From Terriglobales bacterium (GTDB lineage Bacteria; Acidobacteriota; Terriglobia; Terriglobales; Acidobacteriaceae), in contig JACPNP010000017.1 in NCBI GenBank assembly GCA_016185365.1, forward strand, positions 1-64,000: a stretch of DNA of 64,000 nt, read 5' to 3'. The notes beneath the pieces were generated by a model. That model made no database searches and was not told the DNA's origin. It worked only from the letters and a program-made list of their open reading frames with translations. Both the position numbers and the translations under genes were made by a program. Shown in pieces: positions 9,234 to 20,216 of this stretch (the stretch's first letter is position 1; every line of letters begins with the position of its first letter).

Positions 9234-9256
9234 AAACCCGCCGAGGTGGCGGGTTT
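9234..9256. terminator. Bidirectional rho-independent terminator
   Basis: Perfect 9-bp stem AAACCCGCC/GGCGGGTTT with a 5-nt loop. It stands between the convergent small gene and korB, and the A/T-rich stem ends serve either strand. Confidence 0.75.
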
Positions 9257-9280
9257 ATCAGCCCTCCGCGATCCCTGCGG

Positions 9281-10327
9281 CTACATCAATCCCAACATGA
9301 TCTTGTCGAGGACAGCTTTCGGCGGGCGCACCACATCCTGCGGCAGTGTTGCCAGCGGGTCTTCCGTAAGGTTCAGAAGCTCCACGAAGTTTCGCTTGTG
9401 CGTATCCAAATAAAGCACGCCGGTCAGGACTTCACCTTTCTTGCCGGACTCATGCAGCGCCGTCATGGCCCGCATCTTGTCGGTCGGATCGTAGTCCGCA
9501 TTCAGCTTCCGTAACCGGAGCAGCGATCCGTCATGCATCCGTACTTCGGTGGTCGTACCTGGCTCATAGTCCACCGTGATGTTCTCAAAATGAGGTACAA
9601 AGCCGACTTCATGCACCGGCTCCTCGTGATCTTTCATGTACTTGTAGCTCTTGGTGGAGCCTTCGTGATCATTAAAAGTGACGCATGGCGAGATCACGTC
9701 CAGGACCACGGTGCCGCGATGTCCCATGGCCGCCTTGATCATGTTGAGCAGCTGCTTCTTGTCCCCGGAGAACGACCGGCCCACGAAGGTCGCACCCAGC
9801 TCGATGGCCAGCGCGCAAATGTCGATGGCCGGCAGATCATTGATCACGCCCGTCTTGAGCTTGGAGCCAAGGTCAGCGGTCGCCGAGAATTGCCCCTTGG
9901 TCAGGCCGTAAACCCCGTTGTCCTCGATGATGTAGATCAGCGGCAGATTGCGGCGCATCAGGTGGACGAACTGTCCCGCGCCGATGGAGACCGTATCGCC
10001 ATCGCCGCTGACCGCGAGGCCCAGCATTGTCCGGTTGGCCAGAGTCGCGCCCGTGGCCACCGACGGCATGCGTCCATGCACGCTATTGAACGAGTGCGCC
10101 CGGTTCATGAAGTACGCCGGGCTCTTGGACGAACAACCGATGCCGCTCAACTTCATCACCCGTTCCGGCTGCACGCCCATGTCATAGAAGGCGTCGATGA
10201 TGCGCTCGGAAATCGCATTGTGCCCGCATCCGGCGCAGAGCGTGGTCTTGCCGCCGCGATAGTCGAGCACCTGAAGGCCGATGCGGTTGGTCTTGGGCGC
10301 CGGAGTGGTGGTCGGGGTGGTAGCCAC
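9281..10327 (-). CDS. korB: 2-oxoglutarate (2-oxoacid):ferredoxin oxidoreductase, beta subunit
   Basis: 348-residue thiamin diphosphate subunit of a 2-oxoacid:ferredoxin oxidoreductase, which decarboxylates 2-oxoglutarate (or a related acid) to the acyl-CoA with reduction of ferredoxin. CAGCGH (31-36) and the TPP/Mg motif from GDGD (108) to EDNGVYGLTKGQ (135-146) are clear. Residues 60-75 (LSGIGCSSKSP) match KorB. It starts with GTG directly after the korA stop (TAAGTG); AGGAGG inside the end of korA serves as its ribosome binding site, so the pair is coupled. Substrate choice between 2-oxoglutarate and pyruvate cannot be proved from sequence alone. Confidence 0.9.
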   Translation of the reverse strand: MATTPTTTPAPKTNRIGLQVLDYRGGKTTLCAGCGHNAISERIIDAFYDMGVQPERVMKLSGIGCSSKSPAYFMNRAHSFNSVHGRMPSVATGATLANRTMLGLAVSGDGDTVSIGAGQFVHLMRRNLPLIYIIEDNGVYGLTKGQFSATADLGSKLKTGVINDLPAIDICALAIELGATFVGRSFSGDKKQLLNMIKAAMGHRGTVVLDVISPCVTFNDHEGSTKSYKYMKDHEEPVHEVGFVPHFENITVDYEPGTTTEVRMHDGSLLRLRKLNADYDPTDKMRAMTALHESGKKGEVLTGVLYLDTHKRNFVELLNLTEDPLATLPQDVVRPPKAVLDKIMLGLM

Positions 10328-12058
10328 TTACTTGCCCTCCTGGGAGATGATGTCGTCGGTGACCGAGCGCGCGTCGATGGGCAGGCCGTTGTAATGGCGC
10401 ACGCTCCGCAACTTTGGCGTTTGGGCGCCATCGATGTCCAGCTTCAGCAGGCTGAGCATCTGCCCGTCGCGATTCTGCTCTACCAGGTAGACCCGCTCAT
10501 GCGAGGCCACGAATTGGTGCACCTCGGGAGCGAATGGATAGGCCCGAAGACGAAGGTAGTCGGTCGCCATCTGGAATTCCTTGCTTAACTGGTCACGGCT
10601 CTCGCGCACGGCAAAATCGGAGGTCCCATACGCGATGATGCCGATCTGCGATGTCCCATCCGCGACAATCTCCGGCTTAGGAACAACCGCGCGCGCGGTC
10701 TCGAATTTGCGGTTCAAGCGCTCCATATTGTGCTGATAATCGTCGCCGCGCTCGGAATACTGCGCTTTTTCGTTGTGACCGCTGCCCCGCGTGAAATACG
10801 CGGCTGCCGGATGGTCCGTGCCCGGAAGCGTGCGGTGGCCGATGGCGTCCCCATCAACGTCCTTGTATCGTGCGAATCCGCCCAGCTTTTCCAGGTCGTC
10901 TTTGCTCAGCACCTTGCCCCGATCGAGTGGCTTTTCCGGATACGCGAACGGGTCGGACATCCAGTTGTTCATGCCCAAATCGAGGTCGCTCATCACAAAG
11001 ACCGGGGTCTGCAGCCGCTCCGCCAGGTCGAACGCCGCCATGCCGAACTCGAAACACTCGGTCACATTGCCCGGCAGCAGCAACGGATGCTTGGTGTCAC
11101 CGTGGGAGAGCGTGGCGCAGAACAGAATGTCGCCTTGTGCGGTGCGAGTCGGCAAACCGGTCGAAGGACCGACGCGCTGAATGTCAAAGATCACCGCCGG
11201 GATCTCGGCGTAATACCCCAGGCCGACGAACTCCGCCATCAGCGAGATACCGGGGCCGGAGGTGGCGGTCATGGCGCGCGCGCCCGCCCATCCCGCGCCC
11301 ATCACCATCCCGATTGCCGCCAGTTCATCTTCGGACTGGACCACAGCAAAGGTGGCCTTCCCCTCCGGCGTCACTCGATACTTCTTCAGATAGTCGATCA
11401 GCTGTTCCACGACGGACGAAGACGGCGTGATGGGATACCACGTCACCACGGTCACGCCGGCGAACATCGCGCCCAGCGCCGTGGCGGCGTTGCCGTCGAT
11501 GATGATCTTCCCCGTCGTCTGATTGCTGGCTTCCACAAAGAAGGGATCGGCTTTGGTCAGCGAGGCCTTGACGTAATCAAAACCGGCGCGTACGGCCGAG
11601 AGGTTAAGTTCCATCGCCTTCTGCTTGCGCGCGAACTGCTTGCTCACTTCCGCTTCGACCCGCGCCGGCTCAATGTGAAGCAGTTCACCCACGATCCCGA
11701 CGTACACCATGTTCTTCACCAGCTTGCGCAGCTTGGCGTCCGGACACACCGCGGCCACGATCTTGTCGAAGGCCACGGGATAGAACGTGAGGTCGTTGCG
11801 CAGATCATTCAGCTTGAGCGGCTCGTCATAGACCACCACCGCGCCCGGGGCGAGGGAGAGCACGTCCTCTTTGGCCGTCTCCGGATTCATGGCGATGAGA
11901 AAGTCGACTTCCTTCTTGCGGCTGATGTATCCGCGCTTGCTGGCGCGAATCGTGTACCACGTTGGAAGGCCCGCGATGTTCGAGGGGAACATGTTCTTGC
12001 CGGACACGGGCACGCCCATGAGCAGAATCGAGCGCAGCAGGACCATGTTGGCGGTCAT
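10328..12058 (-). CDS. korA: 2-oxoglutarate (2-oxoacid):ferredoxin oxidoreductase, fused gamma-alpha subunit
   Basis: 576 residues. The gamma domain comes first (about 1-165, with GVPVSGKNMFPSNIAGLPTWYTIR), then the alpha domain (about 180-576) with TWYPITPSSSVVE, EDELAAIGMVMGAGWAG and ATSGPGISLMAE. The N-terminus looks about 15-20 residues shorter than related fused subunits, which usually start with a beta strand and a Gly/Ser-rich turn before the first helix seen here. The upstream codons stay open but do not encode that segment. AGAGGA lies about 15 nt before the ATG. A TATAAT-like box is about 105 nt upstream. Confidence 0.88.
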   Translation of the reverse strand: MTANMVLLRSILLMGVPVSGKNMFPSNIAGLPTWYTIRASKRGYISRKKEVDFLIAMNPETAKEDVLSLAPGAVVVYDEPLKLNDLRNDLTFYPVAFDKIVAAVCPDAKLRKLVKNMVYVGIVGELLHIEPARVEAEVSKQFARKQKAMELNLSAVRAGFDYVKASLTKADPFFVEASNQTTGKIIIDGNAATALGAMFAGVTVVTWYPITPSSSVVEQLIDYLKKYRVTPEGKATFAVVQSEDELAAIGMVMGAGWAGARAMTATSGPGISLMAEFVGLGYYAEIPAVIFDIQRVGPSTGLPTRTAQGDILFCATLSHGDTKHPLLLPGNVTECFEFGMAAFDLAERLQTPVFVMSDLDLGMNNWMSDPFAYPEKPLDRGKVLSKDDLEKLGGFARYKDVDGDAIGHRTLPGTDHPAAAYFTRGSGHNEKAQYSERGDDYQHNMERLNRKFETARAVVPKPEIVADGTSQIGIIAYGTSDFAVRESRDQLSKEFQMATDYLRLRAYPFAPEVHQFVASHERVYLVEQNRDGQMLSLLKLDIDGAQTPKLRSVRHYNGLPIDARSVTDDIISQEGK

Positions 12059-12162
12059 ATCGGAAGTCGTCTTTCCTCTAGGGTCAGGCTGGGCCGCTCA
12101 CACCATGACTGGATGGCCGGCGAGCACAAAGGTGACAAGTCTCGCGGAATCAATCACTTCTC

Positions 12163-12168
12163 ATTATA
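12163..12168 (-). promoter_or_regulatory. korA: Possible -10 box for korAB
   Basis: TATAAT on the minus strand about 105 nt upstream of the korA start, in an otherwise GC-rich gap. No good -35 box is seen at 16-18 bp. Confidence 0.3.
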
Positions 12169-12259
12169 CGGGACGAGGCGCGGAGAAAATGAAGCTGACC
12201 GCAGCGAATGGCAGCGAGCGCCGTTGAAAGGTAGCATGAAGGATTAAATGGCGCCCGGT

Positions 12260-12664
12260 TCAGCCCTTCTTGCGCGTTGGCTTGGCAGCTTCATAGGCCA
12301 GGCTGATCCACGCAAGGGCCGGGGTGATGTCGCCCGCGGACCTCAGCTCGAACCCGAACCATCCCTTCCCTGGTTGTGTTCCTGCCAAGACCCGTTCGTC
12401 GCTATTCAATTTCATCGCTAATTTCGCATTCAGCGTCGGGAACTTGAAGATCACCGATCGGCCCGTGAAGAGCGCGCGTTTGTCCGGCAAGCCGGCGAAG
12501 ATCACGCCCTTTCGATAAACCGCAAGCACCCCGAACATCTTTCGATAGGAGATTCCCGGCCAGGAGTCGAGTTCTGACTTGAGCAGCGCACTCCATTCCC
12601 TGACTTCCTCGGGAACTCGTTGCAGTGCCGGCCGATCCTTGCGGGGTTGTTTGCGGGAAGCCAT
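12260..12664 (-). CDS. TfoX/YjbR-like small protein
   Basis: 134 residues. The segment YRKMFGVLAVYRKGVIFAGLPDKRALF resembles the TfoX N-terminal domain (family pattern RrMFGg.g.y..g..fa). The C-terminus is Lys/Arg rich. The function is unknown; such domains occur alone in many bacteria without a competence role. The ATG at 12664 lies five bases after the stop of the DapA-like gene, so the two are probably cotranscribed. Confidence 0.7.
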   Translation of the reverse strand: MASRKQPRKDRPALQRVPEEVREWSALLKSELDSWPGISYRKMFGVLAVYRKGVIFAGLPDKRALFTGRSVIFKFPTLNAKLAMKLNSDERVLAGTQPGKGWFGFELRSAGDITPALAWISLAYEAAKPTRKKG

Positions 12665-12669
12665 GCAGG

Positions 12670-13749
12670 CTAATTTCGAATGTCGCGCATCAGGTTCTCG
12701 ATCTCTGCCTTCTCCGCGCCCGTCAACGGTGGCAGCGGCAGCCGGCAAGGACCGCCGTAGTATCCGTTCAGATCGCAGGCATGTTTCACGCCGGGCACGC
12801 CAAATTGTCCGGACACCGTCTCGGCAGCCACAGCGATGCGCCGCTGTTTCTCCTCCGCCACGGCCTGGTCGCGGTCCTTCCATGCGGCATAGACTTCGTA
12901 GCACGCGGTCGGCGCGCAGGAGGCAAAGGCCAGCAACGCCGCTGAGGCTCCTGCATCCAACGAGGGCAGTAGTTTCTCCGCCGCGCCTGCCGCCATCTGG
13001 AAACCCACTTCCTTGGTGCGCATCTTGTATTTGGGCTTGGGCGTCGTGATCGTCGCTGTTCCCACACTCGCGCCGGCCGTCGCGCCGAGCGCGCTGGCAG
13101 GGATCATGCCACTCGAAGCCGTTGCGCTTTCCGTTGCCGCCAACATCCGCCTCGTCATCGCTGCAAAGATCTCGGTGACATTGACTGTGCGCTTCACACC
13201 TGACGTCGCTTGTTTCATCGCGGCGATCTTCTCCACACTCCCGCCTGATTCTTTTATGCCCAGAATATTCGGGTGCGACGCGAGTTCCGTCACTGCCTCG
13301 TTCGGCAAGTCATAGGCCGTATACGGCGGAACGTTGTAAAGAAGCACCGGGAGCGGCGCCCGGTCAGCCACAAACCGGAAGTAGGCCACGATCGCCTCCG
13401 GTTTCGATTTCATCTGCGGACGGTAGTACGAAGGCGTGCGCACCAGGGCAACGTCATATCCGGCCTTCGCGGCGAACTCCGTCAGCGCCAGCGTCCGCTC
13501 GGCTGACTCCTGCCCCACGCCCGCCACCAGCACCTTCTGCTCGGCCGCGACCTCAGCTGCTAGTTTCAGAACCTCGCGTTGTTCGTCGTCGCCGAGATGG
13601 ACAGCTTCGCCGGTCGATCCCAGCGCCACCATTCCCGCCACCGGCGTACGCGAGTAACGGTCCACATTGTGCTCAAGTTTCTTGAGATACAACCGCCCAT
13701 CGGGATAGAACGGAGTCGTTATGGCGGGATAAATGCCCTGGAGCAACAT
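12670..13749 (-). CDS. DapA/NanA-family aldolase with a large internal insert
   Basis: 359-residue class I aldolase of the dihydrodipicolinate synthase/N-acetylneuraminate lyase family. The N-terminus (GIYPAITTPF), GSTGEAVHL (44-52), Tyr138 of LLYNVPPYT and the Schiff-base Lys166 of GIKESGG are all present. Between Lys166 and the conserved AAEKLLPSLDAGASAALLAFA segment there is an extra stretch of about 50-60 residues (189-248), rich in Ala, Ser and Thr, where family members have a short loop. The substrate is unknown; no lysine genes are near, so it may be a sugar-acid or hydroxyproline-type aldolase. Family length is usually about 290-310. Confidence 0.85.
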   Translation of the reverse strand: MLLQGIYPAITTPFYPDGRLYLKKLEHNVDRYSRTPVAGMVALGSTGEAVHLGDDEQREVLKLAAEVAAEQKVLVAGVGQESAERTLALTEFAAKAGYDVALVRTPSYYRPQMKSKPEAIVAYFRFVADRAPLPVLLYNVPPYTAYDLPNEAVTELASHPNILGIKESGGSVEKIAAMKQATSGVKRTVNVTEIFAAMTRRMLAATESATASSGMIPASALGATAGASVGTATITTPKPKYKMRTKEVGFQMAAGAAEKLLPSLDAGASAALLAFASCAPTACYEVYAAWKDRDQAVAEEKQRRIAVAAETVSGQFGVPGVKHACDLNGYYGGPCRLPLPPLTGAEKAEIENLMRDIRN

Positions 13750-13924
13750 GGGAAAAGGATAGCAGGAACTGCGTCCTGACTATAGGCATCAGGCTCTGTC
13801 TGCTTGACCCCTGATTCTTCAGTGCGGGCTGATCGCTGGCCTTGGTACTGGATTGCACTCTGTAGTGTTCCTTAACACCGTCGTACTTACTCTCTATCCA
13901 TTACGCTGAAATATCCGAAAAAGA

Positions 13925-13942
13925 GCGCGGCTTTAGCCGCGC
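13925..13942 (-). terminator. Second of two tandem hairpins after the DUF1028 gene
   Basis: GCGCGGC, TTTA loop, GCCGCGC. On the minus strand it is followed by TCTTTTT. Together with 13969-13984 it ends the DUF1028 transcript. Confidence 0.55.
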
Positions 13943-13968
13943 GTCTGTTCGCTAAGTTAAAAATGCAA

Positions 13969-13984
13969 GCCCGCTTTAGCGGGC
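13969..13984 (-). terminator. First of two tandem hairpins after the DUF1028 gene
   Basis: GCCCGC, TTTA loop, GCGGGC, followed on the minus strand by TTGCATTTTTAAC. It lies 8 bp after the stop codon. The two hairpins share loop and design, so they may also be a small palindromic repeat family. Confidence 0.6.
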
Positions 13985-13992
13985 GACACACT

Positions 13993-15069
13993 TCACAGTC
14001 CAGCAATCTTCCGGATCACCGATGGATCATCCGGCAGCAGCCCCGGCTTCGTCAGTCTGGGCACCACCTCGCGCCATTGAGGATGCATCTTGAAGGCGCG
14101 CTGGAACAGCGGCAACGACTCGTCCACCCGCTTCATGTTCACCAGCGCCACAGCGTGCCAGAAGATCATCTCCGCCAGGCGGCTCTGGTCCACGTCCGCC
14201 ATGCCCTCGATCATCTTCTCCGCGGTCGAATACTCGCGCAACGCAGATTCGTTGTCCTTGTGCTCAACGGCATCGTCACCCGCGTTCATGTGGTTGTAGG
14301 CGCGCTGCAGCGTGACCAACCGCCGTAGTTCTTTGAGCGGCGTCTCCGCATCGTCCACACGCAGATCGAAGATGCGGTCTTCCCACGGCTTGCCATTGGA
14401 TTTCGCCTTCACCACGATCAGCGCCGCCGACTGCCGCCCGCGAACGTCTCCACCCGCCGCTTGCGCCGCATCCAGCGCCGCCAGCATACGGTCGGCCAGG
14501 TCGCCTTTGGATTCCTCGAAGGCCTTGGCCATTGCCGGCCAGATTCTGTCGTTGGCCATGAGATTGGCTTGCGCGCTGAACTCGATGCAGGAATGGACCA
14601 CACCGTTTTCTCGCTTGGGAGGCGGATCGGACCGCTCGACCAGGTTCTCGACCGAACCGCACGCATCTCCTGCCGACGCAATGTCGTCTTTCCCGGTCCA
14701 GCCCGCAGCGCGTCCTTGAGCGTCTACAAACCCCGCTTGACGGACTTGTGCACCTTTGTCCTTTGTCACCAGCTCCAATAACGCATCCGGCGCGCTCTTC
14801 CCCGCTCGCATCATGTCCAATCCGAGTTTCCCGTAAGCCGGGTCGGTGAACGACTGCGTAGCCACCGCGCCCACGCCCGCCTCCGCCCAGGCCACTCGCT
14901 GCCCCACCGCGAACCAGTGCGACTGCACCGCCACTCCGATCTCCCCGGTCTGCGGATCGCGGGCCACGATGGAAAACGTATGCACCGGCCGCGGCGGCCG
15001 CAGCATCTCCTGCGCAAACAAAGGCGAGATAAACAAACTCAAAATCGCCAATCGCTTCATAGCCTTCAC
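13993..15069 (-). CDS. Secreted DUF1028 (Ntn-hydrolase-like) protein with TPR-like C-terminus
   Basis: 358 residues. A signal peptide (about 1-19, cut near LFAQ) is followed by a DUF1028 domain (about 28-235, with HTFSIVARDPQTGEIGVAVQSHWFAVG and GVGAVATQSF). This family has an Ntn-hydrolase fold and unknown activity. The last 110 residues are helical and resemble a TPR pair (ALREYSTAEKMIE, LFQRAFKMHPQW). The position where other members have a continuous loop near 155-180 holds SCIEFSAQANLMAND. It lies downstream of the M19 gene, separated by repeats. A role in peptide or amide hydrolysis is a guess. Confidence 0.8.
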   Translation of the reverse strand: MKAMKRLAILSLFISPLFAQEMLRPPRPVHTFSIVARDPQTGEIGVAVQSHWFAVGQRVAWAEAGVGAVATQSFTDPAYGKLGLDMMRAGKSAPDALLELVTKDKGAQVRQAGFVDAQGRAAGWTGKDDIASAGDACGSVENLVERSDPPPKRENGVVHSCIEFSAQANLMANDRIWPAMAKAFEESKGDLADRMLAALDAAQAAGGDVRGRQSAALIVVKAKSNGKPWEDRIFDLRVDDAETPLKELRRLVTLQRAYNHMNAGDDAVEHKDNESALREYSTAEKMIEGMADVDQSRLAEMIFWHAVALVNMKRVDESLPLFQRAFKMHPQWREVVPRLTKPGLLPDDPSVIRKIAGL

Positions 15070-15093
15070 CTCTAAGCCTTAACACCTAAGACT

Positions 15094-15112
15094 TGTCATT
15101 CCGAGCGAGCGG
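15094..15112. repeat. Repeat family A, partial copy (A1)
   Basis: TTGTCATTCCGAGCGAGCGG matches the left half of the palindromic element seen at 19373, 19752, 20104 (inverted) and 56120. The right half (CGAGGAATC) is missing and a family B element follows at once. Confidence 0.7.
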
Positions 15113-15118
15113 CACGAT

Positions 15119-15165
15119 GTAGCGCCGGCGTCCCGCCGGCTGTGGCGACGGCATCTTGCCGTCGC
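15119..15165. repeat. Repeat family B, double-hairpin element (B1)
   Basis: Two adjacent hairpins: GCCGGCGTCCCGCCGGC and GCGACGGCATCTTGCCGTCGC, joined by TGTG. A related copy is at 60486-60558 and a 16-bp piece at 52376-52391. It reaches to within two bases of the M19 stop codon, so it may also act as a 3' end hairpin. Confidence 0.75.
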
Positions 15166-15167
15166 AA

Positions 15168-16319
15168 TCATACTTTCCATATCTCGCTCAGTACCCGCAC
15201 CGCATTTCCGCCGAGCACAAGACCGATCTCTTCATCGGAATATCCGCGCCGTATCAACCCCTCTGTCAGGTCGAACATCCGCTTGGGATGGTCCAGCCCG
15301 GGAATGTCTTCCTTATCGAACTCCTTGCGCTTGAATCCGGACATCATGCGGCGGCGCAACGCCGGGGGCAGTTCATCATATCCGTCCAGGTCGATATCAC
15401 TACCTATAGCCACGCGCTCCACACCCACCAGCTTGCGAACGTGGCCAATATGGTCGAGCACATCCTCGATCGTGGCCCCGCCTCCGCGCTTGGCGAATTT
15501 CGCTACATGCGTGATGCCCATGACCCCGCCCTTGGCCACGAGTTGCCGGATCTGTTCATCGGTCTTGCACCGGGGGTGCGGATTCAACGCCCGGCACGCC
15601 GTGTGCGTGATCAACACCGGCTTCGCCGAGACGTCGATCGCCTCCTGCGTGGTGCGATCGCCGCAATGGCTGACATCGACGGCCATGCCCGTCTTGTTCA
15701 TTCGCGCGATGATCTCCCGGCCGAAGCTCGCCAGCCCCTTGTCCGGTCTCGCCATGAATCCCGCGCCGATCCGGTTCTGGTCGTTGTAGGTGAGTTGCGA
15801 TATGCGCTGACCGCGCGCGTGGAATGCGTCCACGTCTTCCACCGTGCGGAAATGGTCGGCGCCCTGCAGGCCAAACAGTATCCCGATCCGGCCGGAATGC
15901 TTCACGGAAACAAAATCACCGGCCCGGAGAACGAACTGGAAATCCTTCTTGTGGAAGAGGATGAACCGCTCCCACGCCTCCAGCACCCTGAGGGCGCCTT
16001 CGAGGGGATCGCCCCTCGGCGTCCCCCAGCCAATGTGGAAGATGTTGATGCCGGAATCTTTGTATCGCTGCAGGTCGGCAGCCGAGAAGGTTTCAGGCTT
16101 GGAAAACCACGGAACGACGGGTTGCCCGCCCAGCACATCCGTGAATGCGCCCAGCTTGAACTGGCTGAGCAGGTCCACGACCAGCGACCGCCGCACCAAT
16201 TCGATGCATCGCGCGGAGTAAGTCTCTGGCGACCACGCAAACAACGGGTATCGGCCTCGAAGCACGAATGGCGCGCCGGCAAGGAGTGTCAACCCCTTGA
16301 GTGCGCGCCGGCGGTCCAT
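15168..16319 (-). CDS. M19 (renal dipeptidase family) protein with altered metal ligands
   Basis: 383 residues with a twin-arginine-like leader (MDRRRALKGLTLLAG). The family core is clear: DVSHCGDRTT (His218), KPVLITHTACRALNPHPR (His239), GVERVAIGSDID (Asp308) and GLIRRGYSDEEIGLVLGGNAVRV. The N-terminal HxD pair, normally in a DGHND context, is replaced by VVDLLSQ (47-53). The bridging Glu, normally in a GxEG context, is Gln152 (FGLQGADHF). In the renal dipeptidase family these hold the binuclear zinc site, so metal use or activity may differ. It starts 8 bp after carB ends and is likely cotranscribed with it. Confidence 0.85.
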   Translation of the reverse strand: MDRRRALKGLTLLAGAPFVLRGRYPLFAWSPETYSARCIELVRRSLVVDLLSQFKLGAFTDVLGGQPVVPWFSKPETFSAADLQRYKDSGINIFHIGWGTPRGDPLEGALRVLEAWERFILFHKKDFQFVLRAGDFVSVKHSGRIGILFGLQGADHFRTVEDVDAFHARGQRISQLTYNDQNRIGAGFMARPDKGLASFGREIIARMNKTGMAVDVSHCGDRTTQEAIDVSAKPVLITHTACRALNPHPRCKTDEQIRQLVAKGGVMGITHVAKFAKRGGGATIEDVLDHIGHVRKLVGVERVAIGSDIDLDGYDELPPALRRRMMSGFKRKEFDKEDIPGLDHPKRMFDLTEGLIRRGYSDEEIGLVLGGNAVRVLSEIWKV

Positions 16320-16327
16320 TCCGATCT

Positions 16328-19696
<3,369 letters not shown>

Positions 19697-19749
19697 TATC
19701 CCTTCCACTCCTCGCTCTTGCTTTGAAAGGGCGCCACTAGGCACCCCAA

Positions 19750-20103
19750 TTATTTGTCATTCCGAGCCCGGCCCTTCGGGCGAGGAATCTGCATTGCCTC
19801 TGTCAACTCGTCATACCAATGTTCGGCCAAGTCGGCCCACGCGGGATTCACCCTCGTGATCAATGCGATCTTCTTCGCTCTCCTCCACTTCTTGATCTCC
19901 GTTTCCCTCGCGATCGCGTTATTCACGTACTGGAACTCTTCGGAATATACCAACCGGTTTATGTTGTACCGCTTGGTGAAGCCCGCGATCTCTCCGCGCT
20001 TGTGCTGGTAGGCACGCACATGAATGCTGTTCGTCATCCCGATATAGAGGTTTCGTGACCGGCTCGCCATGATGTACACCCAGGACCGATATTCACGCCT
20101 CAC
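19750..20103 (-). CDS. GIY-YIG nuclease-like protein between carA and carB
   Basis: 117-residue single-domain GIY-YIG protein. The VYI...LYIG motif lies at residues 9-22, followed by Arg30, His34 and a downstream Glu (ARETEIKKW, 65-73), which are the usual catalytic positions. It starts with GTG exactly where the inverted repeat at 20104-20137 ends. Its last residues ([12 protein letters not shown]) and stop are encoded by the other repeat copy at 19752-19794. A gene bounded this precisely by inverted repeats suggests that gene and repeats moved together. Family members of this size are often annotated as UvrC-like or excinuclease-like, but there is no other UvrC domain. It splits the carAB operon. 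Confidence 0.88.
   Translation of the reverse strand: MRREYRSWVYIMASRSRNLYIGMTNSIHVRAYQHKRGEIAGFTKRYNINRLVYSEEFQYVNNAIARETEIKKWRRAKKIALITRVNPAWADLAEHWYDELTEAMQIPRPKGRARNDK
19752..19794 (+). repeat. Repeat family A, left end of the GIY-YIG unit (A3)
   Basis: ATTTGTCATTCCGAGC, then a CCCG...CGGG hairpin, then GAGGAATCTGCAT. It encodes the last residues of the GIY-YIG protein on the minus strand. Confidence 0.88.
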
Positions 20104-20137
20104 ATGCAGATTCCTCGCTCTGCTCGGAATGACAAAT
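20104..20137 (-). repeat. Repeat family A, right end of the GIY-YIG unit (A4, inverted)
   Basis: ATGCAGATTCCTC, short centre, GCTCGGAATGACAAAT: the inverted counterpart of A3. It abuts the GTG start of the GIY-YIG gene. Confidence 0.88.
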
Positions 20138-20183
20138 CAATGATCAATCCATCGTTCTCACGGACGCGCCTTCATACGCGCCA

Positions 20184-20216
20184 ATTCGCAAATCGCAAAT
20201 CAACAATCGCAAATCA
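20184..20216. repeat. Short AT-rich word repeats at the carA 3' end
   Basis: Repeated CGCAAATC words run into the carA stop codon. Similar AT-rich word arrays adjoin gene 3' ends near 56270, 58875 and 63200. Confidence 0.5.

Larger units (their letters stand above)
19752..20137. mobile_element. Candidate mobile unit: GIY-YIG gene framed by inverted palindromic repeats
   Basis: The left end (19752-19794) and right end (20104-20137) are inverted copies. ATTTGTCATTCCGAGC pairs with its exact complement (16 of 16), and GAGGAATCTGCAT with its exact complement (13 of 13), around different short centres. Each end can itself fold into a hairpin. The GIY-YIG frame fills the space between. No target-site duplication is obvious. 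Calling it mobile is inference from this geometry and from the solo copies at 15094, 19373 and 56120. Confidence 0.6.

Noticed and set aside
10730-12247. 505-codon open frame on the plus strand
   Set aside because: Antisense to korA. The translation is His/Arg rich with no recognisable domain.
19752-20137. Classical insertion sequence
   Set aside because: There is no DDE, Y1 or serine recombinase gene; only a GIY-YIG domain is encoded, and no target duplication was seen.
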